Below are positions 51,599-59,844 of a DNA stretch of 64,000 bases, one piece after another. The notes beneath the pieces were generated by a model. It was not told the origin of the DNA, searched no databases, and worked only from the letters and a program-made list of their open reading frames with translations. Origin of the DNA: Acrocarpospora macrocephala (GTDB lineage: Bacteria > Actinomycetota > Actinomycetes > Streptosporangiales > Streptosporangiaceae); NCBI RefSeq assembly GCF_009687865.1, contig NZ_BLAE01000035.1, forward strand, positions 89,256-153,255, given 5' to 3'. The translations under genes were made by a program, and so were the position numbers. Numbering within the stretch: position 1 is the first letter of the stretch; every line of letters begins with the position of its first letter.

Positions 51599-52767
51599 GG
51601 GTGGTCTCCTGGATCGGGTCGTCGATCACGCTCGTGGCCCTGCCGGTGCTGCTCTACCAGCGCACCGGCAGCGCCGCCCTCAGCGGTCTGCTCGCCACTC
51701 TGGAAGCCGTCCCGTACCTGCTCCTCGGCCTGCCCGCCGGAGCACTCGCCGACCGGTGGGACCGCCGCCGCACCCTCGTCCTCACCAGCTGGACCAGCGC
51801 GCTCCTCATCGCGAGCGTCCCCGTGGCCGCCACGCTGGACCTGCTCACGACACCTCAGCTGTTCGTGGTCGCCGCAGGCTCATCGGCATCCTTCGTGTTC
51901 TTCGACGCCGCCGCGTTCGGAGCACTCCCCGCCCTGGTCGGACGCGAGGGCATCGCCAAAGCCACCAGCACCCTCATGACATTCAGCACGCTGGTCACCC
52001 TGATCGGCCCCGCGCTCGCCGGGATTCTCATCGCGGTCACCGGCGCTCCCCACGCCATGAGCCTGGACGCGCTCAGCTACGCGGCCGCCGCCCTCCTGCT
52101 GTCCCGCCTGCCGCTCCCACCCCCGCCACCGGCGCAGACCCGGAACCTGCGCGCCGAGATCGGCGACGGCATCCGCTACATCCGCAACCACCCCATGATC
52201 AACTCACTGACATTCCTCGGCATCGGCAACAGCCTCGCCGAGGGCGCGGTCCTCGGCCTGCTCGTAGTCGTCGCCGTCGAACGGTTCGGCCTCTACTCCG
52301 GCGACGGCCGGATCGGACTGCTGTTCGCCGCAGCCGCCGCCGGCGCGATGCTCGCCGGTCTGGCCCTGCCCCGGCTACGCGACCGCTTCAGCACACCCGC
52401 GATCTCCCTCACCGGGCTCGCCACCGTCGGGCTGCTCCTCATCGTCTGGGCGTGCACCGACCGGCTCCTGCTCGCGCTCCCCGTCCTGGCCTGCTGGCAG
52501 GCCGCCAACACCCTGGTCAGCCTCAACGGGATCGTCGAACGCCAGGAACAGACCCCCGACGACCTCCAGGGAAGGGTCAACACCACCGCCCGCATGATCG
52601 CCTGGGGCGGCCAGCCCGCAGGCGCCGCCCTCGCCGGAACCCTCGCCGAACTCACCTCCGCCAGGACCGCACTCCTCCTCATCGCCGCCACCGTCCTGGC
52701 AACCCTCGCACTCCCCCCGGCCCGCCGCCTGGCGGAGCAACGCCAACCGGTCGAACCCCACAAGTAG
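51577..52767 (+). CDS. MFS transporter (MFS_3 type), probable exporter
   Basis: A 396-residue protein with twelve hydrophobic helices; ARVVSWIGSSITLVALPVLL opens helix 1 and GALADRWDRRRTLVL is motif A. Starting instead at ATG 51508 (overlapping the previous stop) adds 23 residues that are an out-of-frame reading of the duplicated binding-protein end. Either start is possible; 51577 matches the family N-terminus. As last gene in the RiPP operon it probably exports the product or gives self-resistance (inference). Confidence 0.88.
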   Translation: MYRYLSARVVSWIGSSITLVALPVLLYQRTGSAALSGLLATLEAVPYLLLGLPAGALADRWDRRRTLVLTSWTSALLIASVPVAATLDLLTTPQLFVVAAGSSASFVFFDAAAFGALPALVGREGIAKATSTLMTFSTLVTLIGPALAGILIAVTGAPHAMSLDALSYAAAALLLSRLPLPPPPPAQTRNLRAEIGDGIRYIRNHPMINSLTFLGIGNSLAEGAVLGLLVVVAVERFGLYSGDGRIGLLFAAAAAGAMLAGLALPRLRDRFSTPAISLTGLATVGLLLIVWACTDRLLLALPVLACWQAANTLVSLNGIVERQEQTPDDLQGRVNTTARMIAWGGQPAGAALAGTLAELTSARTALLLIAATVLATLALPPARRLAEQRQPVEPHK

Positions 52768-52778
52768 CGCGCGAGCCC

Positions 52779-53240
52779 TCAGGAAACACGTTCGATGATC
52801 ACCACGGGAATCTCGCGGTCCGTCGTGGCCTGATAGGTGTCATATTGCGGGAAAGCCGACGCAGCGAGCTTCCACAGCGCTGGTTTCTCCTGGGCGGTTG
52901 CGGTTCGCGCACGCGCGAGGAGCTTGTCCGCGCCGACCTGAACGGCGACCTCCGGATGCTCGATCAAGTTGAGATACCAGGCGGGGTGGTGCGACGAGCC
53001 ACCATTGGATCCCACCAGCACGTAGCGATCACCGTCCTGGGCATAGATCAGCGCAGTGCGTCGCGGCTGTCCGGATTTGCGGCCACGCGTGGTGAGGAGC
53101 AGCGTGGTCAAGCCCTGAAACAGGTGCCCTTCCCGGCCGTCGCTCTCGACGTAAGCGCGGACATGCTTGGCCACCCACCCAGTCGGACTCTCGGGCATGT
53201 CATCCCGCTCGAACTCCGCCATCGATTGCATATCGCTCAT
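52779..53240 (-). CDS. F420-dependent nitroreductase-like protein (DDN/DUF385)
   Basis: A 153-residue protein. ATG 53240 has GAGGA six bases upstream; ATG 53258 is possible. LLLTTRGRKSGQPRRTALIYAQDGDRYVLVGSNGG and HHPAWYLNLIEHPEVAVQVG are diagnostic (seen as consecutive blocks) for deazaflavin-dependent nitroreductases. They use reduced F420 to reduce quinones or nitro compounds. Convergent with the MFS gene. Confidence 0.92.
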   Translation of the reverse strand: MSDMQSMAEFERDDMPESPTGWVAKHVRAYVESDGREGHLFQGLTTLLLTTRGRKSGQPRRTALIYAQDGDRYVLVGSNGGSSHHPAWYLNLIEHPEVAVQVGADKLLARARTATAQEKPALWKLAASAFPQYDTYQATTDREIPVVIIERVS

Positions 53241-53290
53241 TTTCTTCCTCAGTTTCATCAGAGCGCACTGACCAGCACATTCCGAACATC

Positions 53291-53351
53291 ATGGCACCGG
53301 CGTGCGGTCAAGCCGCCGGTGCCATGGTCATACCTGACCGAAATCAGGTAA
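53291..53351. promoter_or_regulatory. Two inverted repeats in the divergent region
   Basis: CATGGCACCGGCG (53291-53303) and CGCCGGTGCCATG (53315-53327) form a perfect 13-base inverted repeat with an 11-base gap. Just downstream, TACCTGA (53332-53338) and TCAGGTA (53345-53351) form a second one. They lie between the nitroreductase (minus) and the Fic operon (plus); operators for one or both are plausible. Confidence 0.5.
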
Positions 53352-53430
53352 CTCCCGCTGATCTGGTACGCCTTCCGCCCCCCAATTAGCGTTCCTCGCC
53401 CAGGCAGTCGGCCGGTGACGGGAGTGAACG

Positions 53431-54264
53431 ATGGCTGGGCCGGTGGCGATCGACGTGGTGCACGGCGTGTGGTCCGACGGCCGCGAATACGCGGCCCTGA
53501 TTCCCCCACCGATCGCCACGGCGGACGTCTGCGGCGGCTTCGATGCGGCCGAAGAAGCGGCGCGCGAGTGCGACGCGATCCTGGCCCGGCACCGCCGCGG
53601 GGAACAGCTGGTCACCTCGCTGCTGCATGCCGAGTCGCTGCCGAGCCCGCAGGTCAACGCGCTGGCCGTGGGACGGCAGGTGCGTCTGGGCCGCGACCCC
53701 CACCGGGCGATGGCCGCGTTCCGCCGCGCCGTGACCGTCGGCGCCGCCGCGCCGGCGGTCGAGCTCGACTGGCTGACCGGGCTGCACGCCACCCTCGTGC
53801 CGGGCCTCGGCGGGCTGCGCGAGCGGCTGGTGTGGCTCTGCGCGGCGGCGCCCGCCGACGCGGTGTTCGTGGGGCCGCCGCACGAGCTGGTCCCGGAGCT
53901 GATCGCGGACCTGCTGGCCTACCTGCGCCGCGACGACGTGAGCCCGCTGGAGCAGGCGGCCGTCGGATACGCCCAGCTTGAGTTCATCCATCCATTCGTG
54001 GATGGCAACGGACGCCTCGGCCGATGCCTGATGCAGGTGATTCCCCAGCGCCGAGGGCTCGTCACCTCGCTGGCCCCGCCGCTGGGCCTGCTGTTCGCCG
54101 CGAACATGCCCCGGTTCCTGGAGGCGCACCGCCGTTTCCGCGAGGGCGACCGCGCCTTCTGGTGCCGGTACGTGGCGGAGCTGGCCGTGATGTCGGCCGC
54201 CAACGTCCAGGTCCTACTCGGCCGAAGTGGAAGAAAGGAGAGAACGCATGGCAGCACCAAGTAA
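53431..54264 (+). CDS. Fic/DOC-family AMP-transferase-like protein
   Basis: A 277-residue Fic protein. GGGAG precedes ATG 53431 by seven bases. The active-site motif HPFVDGNGRLGR is complete (about residues 189-200), so nucleotidyl transfer (AMPylation) to a target hydroxyl is expected. N-terminal TSLLHAES (about residues 62-69) sits where class II Fic proteins carry the inhibitory (S/T)xxxE(G/N) helix; the Glu is present but Gly/Asn is replaced by Ser. Domain order matches Fic_N-Fic-winged helix but the C-terminal part is short. First of four genes; overlaps the next by 17 bases. Confidence 0.92.
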   Translation: MAGPVAIDVVHGVWSDGREYAALIPPPIATADVCGGFDAAEEAARECDAILARHRRGEQLVTSLLHAESLPSPQVNALAVGRQVRLGRDPHRAMAAFRRAVTVGAAAPAVELDWLTGLHATLVPGLGGLRERLVWLCAAAPADAVFVGPPHELVPELIADLLAYLRRDDVSPLEQAAVGYAQLEFIHPFVDGNGRLGRCLMQVIPQRRGLVTSLAPPLGLLFAANMPRFLEAHRRFREGDRAFWCRYVAELAVMSAANVQVLLGRSGRKERTHGSTK

Positions 54265-55066
54265 CCAGACCAAACGGCGCAGACGCCGCTCACGCAAGTC
54301 CCGTGCGATCACCGCCGCGGCCCTCGCGGCGGCTGCGGCATTCGTCGGAATGGTGCAGGTGGTAGCCGCTCCACCGAGCTACGCCAACTGCACCGTGAAC
54401 ACCTCGACGGGATCGGTGTGGTGCGGCGACATCGGCGGGGGCACCATCACCGCCCCGCCCGATGATCCCATTCCGCCCGCTCCCTGGCCGCCGATAGACC
54501 CGCCGCCGCCTCCCCCGCCCAACAACCCGCCTGAGGAGCCGCCACCGCCGCCACCCACGTCGCCGCCCAACCCTCCCGACACGCCGGGGCAGAAGACGTC
54601 CAAGGCCTGGAATGTCGCCTCCAAGGCGATCCAGAAGCAGAGCTGCAAGGACTTCCTGGCGAATGCGGGGATCACCGCCGACCAGGTGCCCGACGTGCTG
54701 CACAAGAGCACCATCAAGATGGAGACCGACCGGACCAACCCGGAGGCGGCCGACGCCATGGCTTCCGTTCCGAGCTCCGGGAACGGCCAGGGAGCCAGCC
54801 AGATCACCTTCTGGCAGCCGTTCTTCAACGAATCCCGGGTGGAAGGGTACAAGGCGCTCGTCAACACATCCGCGCTCGCCCCTCTCTACAACGTCGTCAG
54901 GATGTACAGCAACGATCAGATCCGCGCGCTGCTCGTCCTGCACGAGGTCGCCCACCTGACCGGCAAGCTCCCCGGCGACCACTCCGGTCCCTGGGGCTCC
55001 AATCCCAACGCACAGCGGGCCTTCGAGCGGGAGCTCGCCCTCAAGTGCCCCATACCCAGCTCATAG
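54248..55066 (+). CDS. Exported proline-rich protein with HExxH metalloprotease motif
   Basis: A 272-residue protein. ATG 54248 has AAAGGAGAG upstream and lies inside the Fic 3' end. A basic, signal-like N-terminus (KRRRRRSRKSR, then AAALAAAAAFVGMVQVV) is followed by a cell-wall-spanning Pro-rich linker (about residues 65-115). The C-terminal domain has LLVLHEVAHLTGKL (HEVAH about residue 236) near the end, suggesting a zinc-dependent hydrolase or degenerate peptidase. Co-expression with Fic suggests a joint surface or toxin-like function (speculative). Confidence 0.8.
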   Translation: MAAPSNQTKRRRRRSRKSRAITAAALAAAAAFVGMVQVVAAPPSYANCTVNTSTGSVWCGDIGGGTITAPPDDPIPPAPWPPIDPPPPPPPNNPPEEPPPPPPTSPPNPPDTPGQKTSKAWNVASKAIQKQSCKDFLANAGITADQVPDVLHKSTIKMETDRTNPEAADAMASVPSSGNGQGASQITFWQPFFNESRVEGYKALVNTSALAPLYNVVRMYSNDQIRALLVLHEVAHLTGKLPGDHSGPWGSNPNAQRAFERELALKCPIPSS

Positions 55067-55078
55067 GGGGAGGTCGTC

Positions 55079-55558
55079 ATGTCCAGAGTCACAACCCCTG
55101 GCCGATGGGGGCTCGTCCCGTTCGGCCTGGCGCTGATGGCGTCGCTCGCGGTGGCGGCGCAGCCGGTGCAGGCCGCCGGATGCGCGACGGCGGGCCATGT
55201 CTACGTGCGATCCGCCGCCGGACTCCACCAGTCCGGATACGAGGGAAACCAGCAGTTCGGCGTCCCCGTGGTCGTGCTCTCGCCCCACGGTTCGCTCGCG
55301 CTGTCGATCGGCGGGAACGGGCTGAAGAAGGACACCCAGATCTTCTACCAGATCACCAAATTCGAGGATTACTGGTACACCAGCAACTCCTTCCGGCTCA
55401 CCGGGTCGAACTGCGTCCACAACGAGGTGAGCATCGGCTCGCTCTCGGCGTCCGAACCCGGCCAGTACCTGCTGCGCGCCAGCTACACCGCCGGAAACAC
55501 CGGCGCGCCCATCAACGCCGAGCCGGTGGTCCTGCTCGTGGTCCCAGCCATTCCGTGA
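55079..55558 (+). CDS. Small secreted protein of unknown function
   Basis: A 159-residue protein, ATG 55079 after GGGGGAGG. Signal peptide ends VQA-AGC. The mature part is beta-rich (VPVVVLSPHGSLALSIGG; EPGQYLLRASYTAG) with two Cys that could form a disulfide. Third gene of the Fic operon, 12 bases after its neighbour. Family not recognised. Confidence 0.75.
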   Translation: MSRVTTPGRWGLVPFGLALMASLAVAAQPVQAAGCATAGHVYVRSAAGLHQSGYEGNQQFGVPVVVLSPHGSLALSIGGNGLKKDTQIFYQITKFEDYWYTSNSFRLTGSNCVHNEVSIGSLSASEPGQYLLRASYTAGNTGAPINAEPVVLLVVPAIP

Positions 55559-55572
55559 TTCAGGAGGACATC

Positions 55573-55764
55573 ATGCACATGCGTTCGCGCGCCCACCGGG
55601 CGGCCCTGATGGTGGCCGCGTTGCTGGGCACGGGCGTCATCGCCGTGGCCACCGCGGCCCACGCGGGAAGCATTCCGACCCCGATCCCGCTGCCCTCGCC
55701 GACGGGCTGCCCCCCGGACGCGCTCTGCACCCCGGAGCCCGTCCCCACCGTGCCGTTCCCGTAG
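55573..55764 (+). CDS. Very small secreted Pro-rich peptide
   Basis: A 63-residue peptide, ATG 55573 with GGAGGA seven bases upstream and only 14 bases after the previous stop. Signal peptide (LMVAALLGTGVIAVATAAHA) then about 32 residues: SIPTPIPLPSPTGCPPDALC and TPEPVPTVPFP, with two Cys. Clear coding signal for so short a gene. Function unknown; could be a secreted signal or a toxin partner. Confidence 0.75.
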   Translation: MHMRSRAHRAALMVAALLGTGVIAVATAAHAGSIPTPIPLPSPTGCPPDALCTPEPVPTVPFP

Positions 55765-55777
55765 GCACCATCGAGCA

Positions 55778-55822
55778 GGCGGCCGGCGGTGGGCCCCCAG
55801 GCAGATCCCGCCGCCGGCCGCC
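55778..55822. terminator. Bidirectional hairpin terminator
   Basis: GGCGGCCGGCGGTGGG (55778-55793) pairs with CCCGCCGCCGGCCGCC (55807-55822) at 15 of 16 positions, loop 13 bases, between convergent stops at 55764 and 55825. Confidence 0.8.
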
Positions 55823-55824
55823 GT

Positions 55825-58434
55825 TCACCCCCCGTCGGTGACGAAGATCGCCGCGAGTTCACCGCGCCGGCTGACGCCCAGCTTGGCGTACGCGCGGGCG
55901 AGCGTGTTGTTGACGGTGTTGACCGACAGGCCGAGGCGCTCGGCGATCTCCCGGCTGGGCAGCGAACCCGCCAGCCGGGCGATCTCGCGCTCGCGCGGGG
56001 TGAGCACGGCGCTGAAGTCGTTGAGCTCCAGCAGGGGCGTACGGGCCTGCGGGCACATCTCGGCCAGCACGGTGGCCCGCTCCCGCGCCACGCGCATCTC
56101 GGCGCCGCGCCCGTTCCGCATCCGCGCTCTGGCCGCCAGCTTGGCCGCCTCCGCCGCCAGTAGCAGGTACCCGCGGTCGGCGAAGACACCCGCGGTCCGG
56201 TCCAAGGCGTCCGGCGCGCCCGTGGCCAGCGCGGCCGCCGCGTCGGCGAGGACGGGCGCGAAACTCTGCGGGGCCGCCGCGGCGACCGCGGACAGGCGAC
56301 CCTGTACGGCGGCGCCCAGGCGGACGGCGTCGTAGAGGCACCACGCCTCGATCATGGGCTGTTCGGTGTCGCGGGCCAGCTTGGCCGCGTGCGCCGCCGT
56401 GTCCGCCGCCGTCGACAGCATGCCCCTGGCGGCCTCGGCCCACGCCCGGTTGAGCTGGATCCAGGCGTCGAACATGCGGTTGTGGTCGCCCACGTGCTCG
56501 TCGGCGCGGGCCAGCAGGTCGCCGGCGCCGGTGGCGTCGCCGGTCAGGGCGAGCGCTCCGGCCAGTTCGGCCAGGCAGACCCGGGTCAGCCCGTAGGCGT
56601 CCTCCTCTTCCAGCAGGGCGACGGCCTCCCGCAGGGCGGCCTGCGCTGTGCCGAGGTCGCCTCTGGCCTTGGCCACGATCCCGCGGAAGGAGGCCCAGAC
56701 CCCCGTCATCATGGCGGAGTCGCTGGCGACCGCCCTCCGGTAGCCGCGTTCGGCCACCCGTGCGGCCTCGATCGGCCTTCCTGCGGTGTGCAGGGCCATG
56801 CAGAGGCCGTACCCGACCTGCGCCTGGCCCCACGGGAAGCGGTCGGCGTTGGCGTCGGCCACGCGGCGGCCGCGTTCGGCGATGGCGGCGGCCCGATCGG
56901 GCCTGCCCAGCAGGCCGGCCGCCATGGCGCCGCTCATCGCGGCCCAGATCACGGCCTGCTCGTCGGGTTCCGGCAGGCCGAGCACGTCCTCGGCGGACCG
57001 CAGCGCCGCCCGGCTCCGGCCGTCGAACAGCATGATCCACGAGCGGGTCGCCTCGGTCAGGTCCTGGCCGGACCCGACGTCCAGGGCCTGCTCGGCCTCG
57101 TCGGTCCGGCCGAGGCCCCAGTGCAGGATCAGCGCCCGGGTGACCGCCCGCATGGGCTGCGGCTCGCTCGTCGGCTCGGGCTCCGCGGGCAGCACCTCCA
57201 CCGCCTCCCGGCCGCGGCCCTGGTAGGACAGGATCCGGGCCAGCAGCCAGTCGGCGTCTTTCCCCGGACCTGCGCCGCGTGCCGCGCGGGCCAGCCGCTC
57301 GGCCAGATCGAGCTCGAACCGCCCGATGGCCTGCCGGGCGGCGTCGAGCACCTGTTCCGGGCGTCTGATCGTGCCCGACTGGAGCTGCCATACCCCGGCG
57401 AGCAGCGTGTCGTCGCGCCGGCGCATCGGCTCGGCGGTCAGCGCCTCGGCGAGGCGTCCCCAGATCGCCCGGGCCCGGGTCACCGGGAGGCCCGCTCGCA
57501 GGACCTCGCCGTACAGCGAGTGGGCCAGGCGCAGCGTCACCCTCGCGCCGGACTGTTCGGCGACCGCCATTCCGCTGCGCTCCGCCGTCTCGATGGCGTG
57601 CTGGTCGGCCAAGCGCTGGAGCAGGGCCAGCGCGAGCGGCTCGCCGCAGGCGATCATCTCCAGCACCTCGCGGGTGGCGGGGTCCAGCGTGCGCAGCCGG
57701 GCCGTGACCAGGTCCGCCACCCGCGCCCTGGCCGGCACGCCGCCGCGCCAGCGCCAGAGCCCGTCCCGGCGGGCCAGCGTGCCGGTCTCCACCGTGTCGG
57801 CCAGCAATTCTCGCAGCAGCAGCGGATTGCCGTCGGCGAGCCGGTGCAGGCGCCGCCGGCTGAGGGGATCGATCCGGCCGTCCAGCGTCAGGTCGAGCAG
57901 GCGGTCCACCGCCTCCGGGGGCAGCGGGCCCACGCTTAGCCGTACCGCCGTGTCTTTCCAGAGGGCGGCGACGGCGTCGGTCGCGGGCTCGCAGCAGCAG
58001 GCGGTGACCAGCGGGATCACCAGGCGCTGGGCCGCGAGCTGGCGCAGCAGCGCGGCCGAGGCCTCGTCCAGCAGGTGGGCGTCGTCCACGACGAACAGGG
58101 TCGGCTTCCCGGCGGTGCGCGCGGCCATCCGGTCCGCCACCCGGGCCAGCAGCTCCACGCGGCTCTCGGCCAGCCATTGGCTGCCCGGCAGCAGATGGGA
58201 GAGCGCGCCGAACGGGATCGAGGCCGCCGCGCGGGTCGCCGCCACCCACTCGGCCGCGCCCCCCGCGGCCGTCCACCGGGCCAGCGCCTCGCGGGCCAGC
58301 CTGGTCCGCCCCATCCCGGGCGCGCCGATCAGGGCGAGGCCGTCGTTCTCGCCGCTCGCCAGCACTGTATCGATCACGCTCAGCTCCGCCTGACGCCCAG
58401 CCAGCGGCCATTGGTGCACCTGCGCAACTCCCAC
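55825..58434 (-). CDS. LuxR-family LAL regulator with altered Walker A
   Basis: An 869-residue large ATP-binding LuxR regulator. GTG 58434 is chosen because GGGAGGG lies five bases upstream; longer frames lack ribosome sites. N-terminal AAA: LAGRQAELSVID, then Walker A G-A-P-G-M-G-R-T (the invariant Lys is Arg, codon CGG), Walker B LFVVDDAHLLD. A helical TPR-like middle follows. C-terminal LuxR HTH: LTPREREIARLAGSLPSREIAERLGLS and VNTVNNTLARAYAKLG. Targets unknown; the neighbouring secreted phosphodiesterase is a candidate. Confidence 0.92.
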   Translation of the reverse strand: MGVAQVHQWPLAGRQAELSVIDTVLASGENDGLALIGAPGMGRTRLAREALARWTAAGGAAEWVAATRAAASIPFGALSHLLPGSQWLAESRVELLARVADRMAARTAGKPTLFVVDDAHLLDEASAALLRQLAAQRLVIPLVTACCCEPATDAVAALWKDTAVRLSVGPLPPEAVDRLLDLTLDGRIDPLSRRRLHRLADGNPLLLRELLADTVETGTLARRDGLWRWRGGVPARARVADLVTARLRTLDPATREVLEMIACGEPLALALLQRLADQHAIETAERSGMAVAEQSGARVTLRLAHSLYGEVLRAGLPVTRARAIWGRLAEALTAEPMRRRDDTLLAGVWQLQSGTIRRPEQVLDAARQAIGRFELDLAERLARAARGAGPGKDADWLLARILSYQGRGREAVEVLPAEPEPTSEPQPMRAVTRALILHWGLGRTDEAEQALDVGSGQDLTEATRSWIMLFDGRSRAALRSAEDVLGLPEPDEQAVIWAAMSGAMAAGLLGRPDRAAAIAERGRRVADANADRFPWGQAQVGYGLCMALHTAGRPIEAARVAERGYRRAVASDSAMMTGVWASFRGIVAKARGDLGTAQAALREAVALLEEEDAYGLTRVCLAELAGALALTGDATGAGDLLARADEHVGDHNRMFDAWIQLNRAWAEAARGMLSTAADTAAHAAKLARDTEQPMIEAWCLYDAVRLGAAVQGRLSAVAAAAPQSFAPVLADAAAALATGAPDALDRTAGVFADRGYLLLAAEAAKLAARARMRNGRGAEMRVARERATVLAEMCPQARTPLLELNDFSAVLTPREREIARLAGSLPSREIAERLGLSVNTVNNTLARAYAKLGVSRRGELAAIFVTDGG

Positions 58435-58740
58435 AGCGCCCTCCCGATACGTCGCCGTGACGTTATCGCCTGGCGACCTATCCGCTATACGTCCGAAACT
58501 CGGGGTCAGATGAGGCTCGCTGCCCGAGATCAGGTGAATTCTTGCCGACGTCGTACGGCGGACCCCGCTCGCTCGAAATTGAGGAAGAAGGTGGTCCTGC
58601 CTTCGTTGGGTGTTTCCTCGGAGGTCACAGATCATCGGCAGGTTGGACTCTGGCCGTGTCCTGGTTCTGATCCGCGGCCGTCTTGTCCAGCATCCCCGTT
58701 CCGCTGATCACCGACGTGCGGGCGAAACAGGAAAGATGTC
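58435..58740. other. Divergent intergenic region without a gene
   Basis: About 300 bases between the LAL regulator and the phosphodiesterase. It must hold both promoters. GGAAAG before ATG 58741 is a ribosome site. AT-richer stretches around 58490-58500 (CTATAC) and 58455-58465 are candidate -10 regions for the LAL gene. I see no ORF with a ribosome site. Confidence 0.5.
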
Positions 58741-59805
58741 ATGACCTTATTTCGTACCTCCTCCGTGGCCCTCCTCGCCGGAGCGGCCGTTGTGGCCCTC
58801 TCGGGTCCGGCGCTCGCCGACCCCGACCTGTACGGCAAGCACCACCGCAAGGACTTTGACCTCCAGGCGCACCGGGGCGGGCTCGGCCTCGTGGTGGAGA
58901 GCACGCTCGACTCCTTCGCCAATGGGTTGCGCGTCGGCGTGAGCACGCTTGAACTCGACATCCAGATCACCGAGGACGGCAAGGCCGTCGTCACCCATGA
59001 CCGCAGGGTGGACGGCCGCAAGTGCCAGGACACCGGCCCGGTCACCGCTGGCGACCCCGAATTCCCCTATGTCGGCAAGTACGTGAACACGCTGACCTTC
59101 GCCCAGGTCAGGACGCTGGACTGCGGAACCAAGACCTTGCCGGACTTCCCCGGCCAGCGGCCCGCGCCCGGCGCCAGGATGCCGCTGCTGAGCGAGGTGT
59201 TCGACCTGGTCAAGCGCTTCCGCGCGCACGACGTCATGCTGAACGTCGAGACCAAGGTGGAGGCGGGAGCGCCCGCCGAGACCGCGCCGCGCGAGCAGTT
59301 CATCCAGGTCGCCGTCCAGGAGATCCGCCGCGCCCGCATGCTCAAGCAGGTCACCATCCAGAGCTTCGACTGGGGCTCGCTCATGCGCATGCGCCAGGTC
59401 GAGCCGCGGCTGCCGCTGGTGGCCCTCACCAACTTCGACTTCCTGCAGACCGGCCAGCCCGGCGCGTCGCCCTGGCTGGGCGGGATCGACATCGACGATT
59501 TCGGCGGCAACCCGCTCAAGGCCATCAAGTCCTTCGGGGCCGCCGCGTTCTCTCCCGTCCACGGGTTCCCGCAGAACGGAAAGGTCACCGACCCCGGCTA
59601 CCGCCCGTACGTGACCAAGGCCATGGTGGACGAGGCGCACAGCCTCGGCATCAAGGTGATCCCGTGGACCGTCGATGACGAGCCCACCATGAACAAGCTC
59701 CTCGACGACGGGATCGACGGCCTCATCACCGACTACCCCGACCGCCTGCGCGCGGTGCTCGCCAGCAGGGGCTACAAGCTGCCCAAGCAGTACACGCGCG
59801 GCTGA
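58741..59805 (+). CDS. Secreted glycerophosphodiester phosphodiesterase
   Basis: A 354-residue exported enzyme. ATG 58741 follows AGGAAAG. Signal peptide ends PALA-DPD. GDPD motifs: LQAHRGGLGLVVESTLDSF (HR and Glu), TLELDIQITEDGKAVVTHD (metal Glu/Asp and catalytic His), LNVETK, TIQSFDW, and VIPWTVDDEPTMNKLLDDGIDGLITDYPD in parts. It hydrolyses deacylated phospholipids to glycerol-3-phosphate and an alcohol outside the cell, probably for phosphate or carbon scavenging. Confidence 0.94.
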   Translation: MTLFRTSSVALLAGAAVVALSGPALADPDLYGKHHRKDFDLQAHRGGLGLVVESTLDSFANGLRVGVSTLELDIQITEDGKAVVTHDRRVDGRKCQDTGPVTAGDPEFPYVGKYVNTLTFAQVRTLDCGTKTLPDFPGQRPAPGARMPLLSEVFDLVKRFRAHDVMLNVETKVEAGAPAETAPREQFIQVAVQEIRRARMLKQVTIQSFDWGSLMRMRQVEPRLPLVALTNFDFLQTGQPGASPWLGGIDIDDFGGNPLKAIKSFGAAAFSPVHGFPQNGKVTDPGYRPYVTKAMVDEAHSLGIKVIPWTVDDEPTMNKLLDDGIDGLITDYPDRLRAVLASRGYKLPKQYTRG

Positions 59806-59813
59806 TCGCCACT

Positions 59814-59844
59814 ACCCGCGCAGGTGATGTCCACCTGCGCGGGT
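59814..59844. terminator. Perfect bidirectional hairpin terminator
   Basis: ACCCGCGCAGGTG (59814-59826) and CACCTGCGCGGGT (59832-59844) form a perfect 13-pair stem with a five-base loop; its last base is the first base of the opposing stop codon. Confidence 0.85.

Noticed and set aside
55859..58411. 850-codon minus-strand open frame overlapping the LAL gene
   Set aside because: Shadow frame: extremely Arg/Gly/Ala/Pro-rich with no recognisable domain, while the LAL frame has complete motifs.
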